Source: Anoplopoma fimbria
Lineage: Eukaryota; Chordata; Actinopteri; Perciformes; Anoplopomatidae
DNA: 64,000 nucleotides
Direction: 5' to 3'
NCBI RefSeq assembly: GCF_027596085.1
Contig: NC_072455.1
Location: 4,469,959-4,533,958, forward strand
A program made the translations under genes and the position numbers. Numbering within the stretch: position 1 is the stretch's first letter; each line of letters begins with the position of its first letter. Shown here in pieces: positions 62,101 to 64,000 of the stretch. The notes under the pieces are model-generated. The model did no database searches. It was not told where the DNA came from and worked only from the letters and a program-made list of their open reading frames with translations.

Positions 62101-64000
62101 ACCTCAGGTTTGTGGCTGTGGTTGGAATTTTTTTGGGACACAAAAAGGGCGCTTGGCCCAATAATATATTTAAATATATACCAATATTACAAAAATTGAT
62201 ATGCACTGTTAGATATGAAGTGAAATCAAGTAACAAAGTGCATTACTGATGGCTCCAATAGAAAGAAAACAAGATACAAATTGTACAACTGGGGATGCAC
62301 CGTGACTTTTTCAGTCCCACGACCGATACCTTGGATTTGGATATTGGCCGATACAGAATACCAATCCAATACAAATGTTTAATTAATAAAGTTGTTTGGC
62401 TCACTGTGGGGAGGTGTTTGGGATAAGGCAACATCAGGCTTGACTTAAACATTGCTTTCCTAAATGTGTTACATCTTGTTTTTCAAATACATAGATATAC
62501 ATGTTCTGTGATGTTATTTATAAAAAATAATGGTATTCAATGTATTCAAGATTGGCCCCATTGTCACCGATATCCAATCTAGCTATATGAGTCAGTATCA
62601 AGCCAATATCCAATATCAGTAAAGGCGTAAGTGCATTTCTATATACAACAACTAACAAATGTTTCATAGTATTTTAACTGAAAATACAATAAGGTGAAAA
62701 AAAGCCCAAAAATTAAGAAAAAGGGAAACAGTCCTCTTCCATCACGCTCTGATGCAATAGTTCTTCAGATGTGCAGGTTCTTGCAGCTCAGGTCTTCCAA
62801 GCCCTTGGTTCCATTTTCAACAACCGTCTCAGAAGTTGGTTGCATGTTGCAGAATTAAATTATGCTACAGTAATAGTCACTGTAAACGGTAATAGTTGTA
62901 TAACAATGGCTTTGATCTTCATCTGGTTAAACTAGACAATGATGTTCTAACAACAGCTTTAAGTCAGTGAGATCACATGTAAATGTATGTAAAAAAAATA
63001 AAACATTGTAAAGCTGAATTACATATAACCAAAAAAACAGTTGTGACTGGCATCTTTGGAAAGAATATTTAGTTTGAAGTACATCCAAATCAGTTAATAA
63101 CGTCCCAAAAAAAAGGTAAAAAAAAAAAAAATCCAAAATCCAAAAGTTTGCATCCAACCTTGTTTCTGTTTCAAAGATTATTTTACATAAATCCTTCACA
63201 TAGGCTTGAAAGTATCGCCCTTAGATTTTCAAAAAACAAATCCTTCAGTTTACCCAAAAAGTAGAAAATTAACAATTTAAAAAAAGTCTTTCAGAATGAA
63301 AAAAGAACAAACATCTAAGACATTGCAATAAATAGCCCACAATTTCCTACAGGGAGAGAGAACAGAGTGCCGGCTTCCACTCACCTTCATACGAAGACAT
63401 TCTCTTTTACACAGACAACAGGTATGTGGAAAGGCTCTGGGTGTGGCCGCTGCATAATCATGCATCATGGCCGCTGTTGGCAGACCCTTGGAGACTGCAG
63501 TCGATACCGGAGGCGGCTTGTTGGAAGGTGGCATCGTCAGATGAATGAGGTCCATCAGATCTGGAATGGGCCGAGGCAGAGCTGGAAGACCAACGGTGGG
63601 GGGAGGACCGCCCGGGATGAACACAGGACGTTGCATGGCGTCAGTGATGTTGGGCATGCGAGATGCAGGGGGAACCGGTTTTGCGGCAGAAAAAAATGGA
63701 GGCCACATGGCTTGCCCCATCTGCGATACTGGCTGCTTCGGAGTCTGTTGCTTCGGTTGCTGCTGCACCGGCTGCTTCTGCATCGGCTGGACCGGCTGTT
63801 TCTGAATCTGCTGCACCGGCTTCTTCTGCATCTGCTGCACCGGCTGTTTCTGAATCTGCTGCACCGGCTGCCTCTGCATCTGCTGCACCTGAATCTTCTG
63901 CACCGGCTGCGTCTGCATTTGCTGCACCGGCTGCTTCTGCATCTGCTGCTGCTGCGTCTGCTGCTTTGTCATCTGCTCGGCAACGGTTGACCCTTGTCCT
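42883..64000 (-). CDS. znf638: zinc finger protein 638 (NP220), 34 exons, 5' end outside window
   Basis: Nuclear RNA/DNA-binding protein related to matrin-3, reported in mammals to bind cytidine-rich DNA, act in splicing and adipogenesis and repress unintegrated retroviral DNA. The exon-joined product carries, in order: a Gln/Pro repeat, the C2H2-like finger ending [15 protein letters not shown], an RS domain, an RRM-like fold, four further RRM-type segments, a 1,126-codon acidic exon with LVT-L/V-DEVG repeats, and a C-terminal matrin-type zinc finger. NP220 is described with an RS domain, matrin-3-like RRMs, LVTVDEV repeats and zinc fingers, so the architecture fits. Coding exons: 63385->64000, 61236-61297, 60980-61012, 60355-60564, 59941-60206, 59171-59349, 58476-58610, 57865-57963, 57483-57520, 56443-57167, 56099-56203, 55974-56008, 55353-55505, 54960-55088, 54594-54632, 54121-54246, 53871-54000, 53122-53292, 52958-52992, 51795-51953, 51561-51695, 51235-51273, 51002-51142, 50369-50460, 50197-50220, 48747-49257, 48164-48226, 44498-47875, 44266-44374, 43966-44079, 43529-43852, 43283-43399, 43058-43179, 42883-42957. 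Its position upstream of dysf matches human synteny. Confidence 0.93.
43529..44374 (-). CDS. znf638: znf638 exons 29-31 (further LVTLDEAG repeats, AT-hook-like motif)
   Basis: Exon 44266-44374 begins [20 protein letters not shown]; exon 43966-44079 begins [20 protein letters not shown] and contains [16 protein letters not shown]; exon 43529-43852 begins [20 protein letters not shown] and ends GWSREDIK. The first two exons each carry one acidic repeat near their start and similar basic tails, as if copied from one ancestral exon. Confidence 0.88.
44498..47875 (-). CDS. znf638: znf638 giant acidic exon with two families of short repeats
   Basis: One 3,378 bp exon begins [20 protein letters not shown] and ends ESVDFLNPE. 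It holds four LVT-type acidic motifs ([55 protein letters not shown]) and about eleven copies of a second motif of the form Y-x-I/V-L/I-D-S-V/I/L-D/E-D/E (for example [60 protein letters not shown]). Two GRP-type basic clusters ([16 protein letters not shown]) resemble AT-hooks. A poly-Gly/Arg/Ser run and a charged [15 protein letters not shown] helix lie near the 3' end. NP220 is known for LVTVDEV repeats; the second motif I do not recall being described. Confidence 0.9.
48164..49257 (-). CDS. znf638: znf638 Ser/Pro/Ala-rich linker exons
   Basis: Exon 48747-49257 encodes [20 protein letters not shown], then a Pro/Ser/Ala stretch and [20 protein letters not shown] then [16 protein letters not shown]; exon 48164-48226 encodes [20 protein letters not shown]. 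The [14 protein letters not shown] segment looks like an amphipathic helix. Both donors are good consensus sites. Confidence 0.83.
48455..48650 (+). mobile_element. degraded retroelement fragment, znf638 intron
   Basis: CCAAGACGTTCTGGGTCTAC, GGACATGTCTGGAAGCCCTC and GGTATCCTGATCAGATGC resemble a sequence block found many times in fish genomes, probably from a LINE. Heavily diverged. Confidence 0.45.
50197..51273 (-). CDS. znf638: znf638 fourth RRM-type unit, including a 24 bp microexon
   Basis: Exon 51235-51273 [13 protein letters not shown]; exon 51002-51142 [20 protein letters not shown] then [20 protein letters not shown]; exon 50369-50460 [20 protein letters not shown] then LPDSESQEA; microexon 50197-50220 [15 protein letters not shown] and ICIEMTDS take the RNP2 and RNP1 positions. 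The microexon keeps frame with both neighbours. Confidence 0.83.
51338..51487. mobile_element. short non-autonomous DNA transposon (hAT-like MITE)
   Basis: Ends form imperfect inverted repeats: AGGGTTGCACAGTACACCA on the left and, reverse-complemented, AGGGTTCTCACAATACCA on the right. No coding capacity. Target duplication not clear. Confidence 0.55.
51561..52992 (-). CDS. znf638: znf638 third RRM of the cluster
   Basis: Exon 52958-52992 (35 bp) gives [11 protein letters not shown]; exon 51795-51953 gives [20 protein letters not shown] then [20 protein letters not shown]; exon 51561-51695 gives [20 protein letters not shown] then [24 protein letters not shown] and AFVFFADW are RNP2 and RNP1. 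The small first exon is required to keep the frame between its neighbours. Confidence 0.87.
53122..54246 (-). CDS. znf638: znf638 second RRM of the cluster
   Basis: Exon 54121-54246 [20 protein letters not shown] then [18 protein letters not shown]; exon 53871-54000 [20 protein letters not shown] then [17 protein letters not shown]; exon 53122-53292 [20 protein letters not shown] and [24 protein letters not shown] and AFVEFAS are the RNP2 and RNP1 strands. Sense-strand GT repeats sit directly upstream of the acceptor of exon 53871-54000. Confidence 0.87.
53590..53790 (+). repeat. dispersed GGTCACAGTGACC fish repeat, znf638 intron
   Basis: Contains GGTCACAGTGACCGTCACCT, ACCAAAATCGTATCCGTTCA and GGGACGGACGGACAACATGA, a block recalled as frequent in teleost genomes. 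Confidence 0.6.
54003..54049. repeat. CA run next to a znf638 acceptor
   Basis: Sense-strand UG tract just before the GTTGCAG acceptor of exon 53871-54000. Confidence 0.94.
54594..55505 (-). CDS. znf638: znf638 RRM exons (RNP2 MLITNLPEY)
   Basis: Exon 55353-55505 encodes [20 protein letters not shown] then [20 protein letters not shown]; exon 54960-55088 encodes [20 protein letters not shown] and [14 protein letters not shown]; exon 54594-54632 encodes [20 protein letters not shown] is the RNP2-type strand and AFVFMPS the RNP1-type strand, as in matrin-3-like RRMs. The canonical RNP1 aromatic pattern is only partly kept. Confidence 0.88.
55974..57167 (-). CDS. znf638: znf638 Lys/Ala/Pro-rich linker exons
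   Basis: Exon 56443-57167 (725 bp) encodes a basic low-complexity linker ([67 protein letters not shown]) ending STETMQK. Exon 56099-56203 gives [20 protein letters not shown]; exon 55974-56008 gives [11 protein letters not shown]. The acceptor of 56099-56203 is a cagcag tandem that can add or drop one codon. This stretch is weakly conserved and likely disordered. Confidence 0.8.
57483..59349 (-). CDS. znf638: znf638 exons with first RRM-like fold
   Basis: Exon 59171-59349 gives [20 protein letters not shown] and a Ser-rich Lys stretch ending LQKSE; exon 58476-58610 gives [20 protein letters not shown] then [20 protein letters not shown]; exon 57865-57963 gives [20 protein letters not shown]; exon 57483-57520 gives [12 protein letters not shown]. 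The [12 protein letters not shown] strand-helix resembles RNP1 of an RRM. Exon 59171-59349 has a gcaagt donor, so the next intron is GC-AG. The donor of 57865-57963 is the unusual gtattg. Confidence 0.86.
59078..59140. repeat. CA microsatellite in the znf638 GC-AG intron
   Basis: Interrupted CA run 30-90 bases after the GC donor of exon 59171-59349. Confidence 0.93.
59941..60564 (-). CDS. znf638: znf638 RS domain (2 exons)
   Basis: Exon 60355-60564 encodes [15 protein letters not shown], then [16 protein letters not shown] and [15 protein letters not shown]; exon 59941-60206 encodes [40 protein letters not shown] and repeats of the type [11 protein letters not shown] ending LVKKLLETP. Arg-Ser-rich domains are phosphorylated by SR kinases and direct proteins to nuclear speckles. 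Donors are gtctgt and gttaga, both sub-optimal, which hints at regulated splicing. Confidence 0.9.
60980..61297 (-). CDS. znf638: znf638 exons completing the N-terminal zinc finger
   Basis: Exon 61236-61297 encodes [20 protein letters not shown] in the only frame whose phases fit both neighbours; with CLCKREC upstream it gives a Cys2-His2 finger with His residues in SHQNTTLH. Exon 60980-61012 (33 bp) gives [10 protein letters not shown]. The [12 protein letters not shown] block is characteristic of ZNF638. The donor of the first exon is gtcagt, a weaker than average site. Confidence 0.88.
61298..63384. other. large znf638 intron
   Basis: About 2.1 kb, AT-rich, with one degraded transposon-like block. 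No additional exon fits the phases of its neighbours. Confidence 0.6.
62285..62640. mobile_element. degraded GATACC/ATCGG-type repeat in the large znf638 intron
   Basis: Begins GGGGATGCACCGTGAC and has CCGATACCTTGG, ATATTGGCCGATACAGAAT and later ATATCCAATATCAG blocks, like fish hAT-type non-autonomous elements. Ends are not well defined. Confidence 0.45.
63385..64000 (-). CDS. znf638: znf638 Gln-rich repeat exon and first half of zinc finger (partial)
   Basis: The frame is open to the right edge and ends at a gtgag donor after CKRECLRMK. The right part encodes imperfect tandem copies of an 8-residue unit, VQQMQKQP or VQQIQKQP, in a 24 bp repeat at about 63745-63960. Then come [34 protein letters not shown] and [16 protein letters not shown], the Cys-x2-Cys half of a zinc finger completed in the next exon. 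No acceptor was identified inside the window, so the 5' boundary is unknown. Confidence 0.88.

Overview
This is teleost nuclear DNA, most likely from a percomorph fish. It has spliced genes with short exons and GT-AG (one GC-AG) introns, very dense CA/GT microsatellites, tRNA-derived SINEs with teleost-type 3' tails, an L2-type LINE, and several dispersed repeats that look like common ray-finned fish families. No bacterial-style genes, CRISPR arrays, rRNA or tRNA genes were seen.

Two large genes, both on the minus strand, fill the window. The left 38.6 kb is the 5' part of dysferlin (dysf). I could place 32 coding exons per transcript, from the first exon at 38,623 down to the first part of the C2D domain at position 56; the rest of the gene lies beyond the left edge. 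Two alternative first exons are present, one at 38.5 kb and one at 31.4 kb. They match the two N-termini known for mammalian dysferlin and both splice in the same phase to exon 2. The right 21 kb (42,883 to beyond 64,000) is znf638 (NP220, a relative of matrin-3). 34 coding exons were placed, from a Gln-rich region and an N-terminal zinc finger, through an RS domain and several RRM-type folds, to a 3.4 kb acidic exon and the C-terminal matrin-type zinc finger with its stop codon. The order znf638 then dysf, same orientation, is the order in the human 2p13 region; here only about 4.3 kb separates the znf638 stop from the dysf start.

Region by region: 0.05-31.5 kb, dysf exons 1b-32 with microsatellite-rich introns; 19.9-23.1 kb (intron 4), an antisense, internally deleted L2 LINE with a nested SINE, preceded by a 177 bp copy of the exon 6/intron 6 junction and inserted into an ATGA-rich minisatellite; 31.5-38.5 kb, intron 1 with a 1.3 kb array of a 13 bp unit; 38.6-42.9 kb, the intergenic/promoter interval with a duplicated 136 bp block, CA repeats, a SINE with 14 bp target duplications and a CpG-rich 16 bp array; 42.9-64 kb, znf638.

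The two genes have no known functional link: dysferlin is a Ca2+/phospholipid-binding membrane-repair protein of muscle, ZNF638 a nuclear RNA/DNA-binding protein. The most notable signals are the conserved dual first exons of dysf, UG/CA repeats placed directly against several splice sites, the exon-junction duplication joined to a LINE, and repeated short motifs and AT-hook-like motifs in znf638. I did not find a clearly new biological system.
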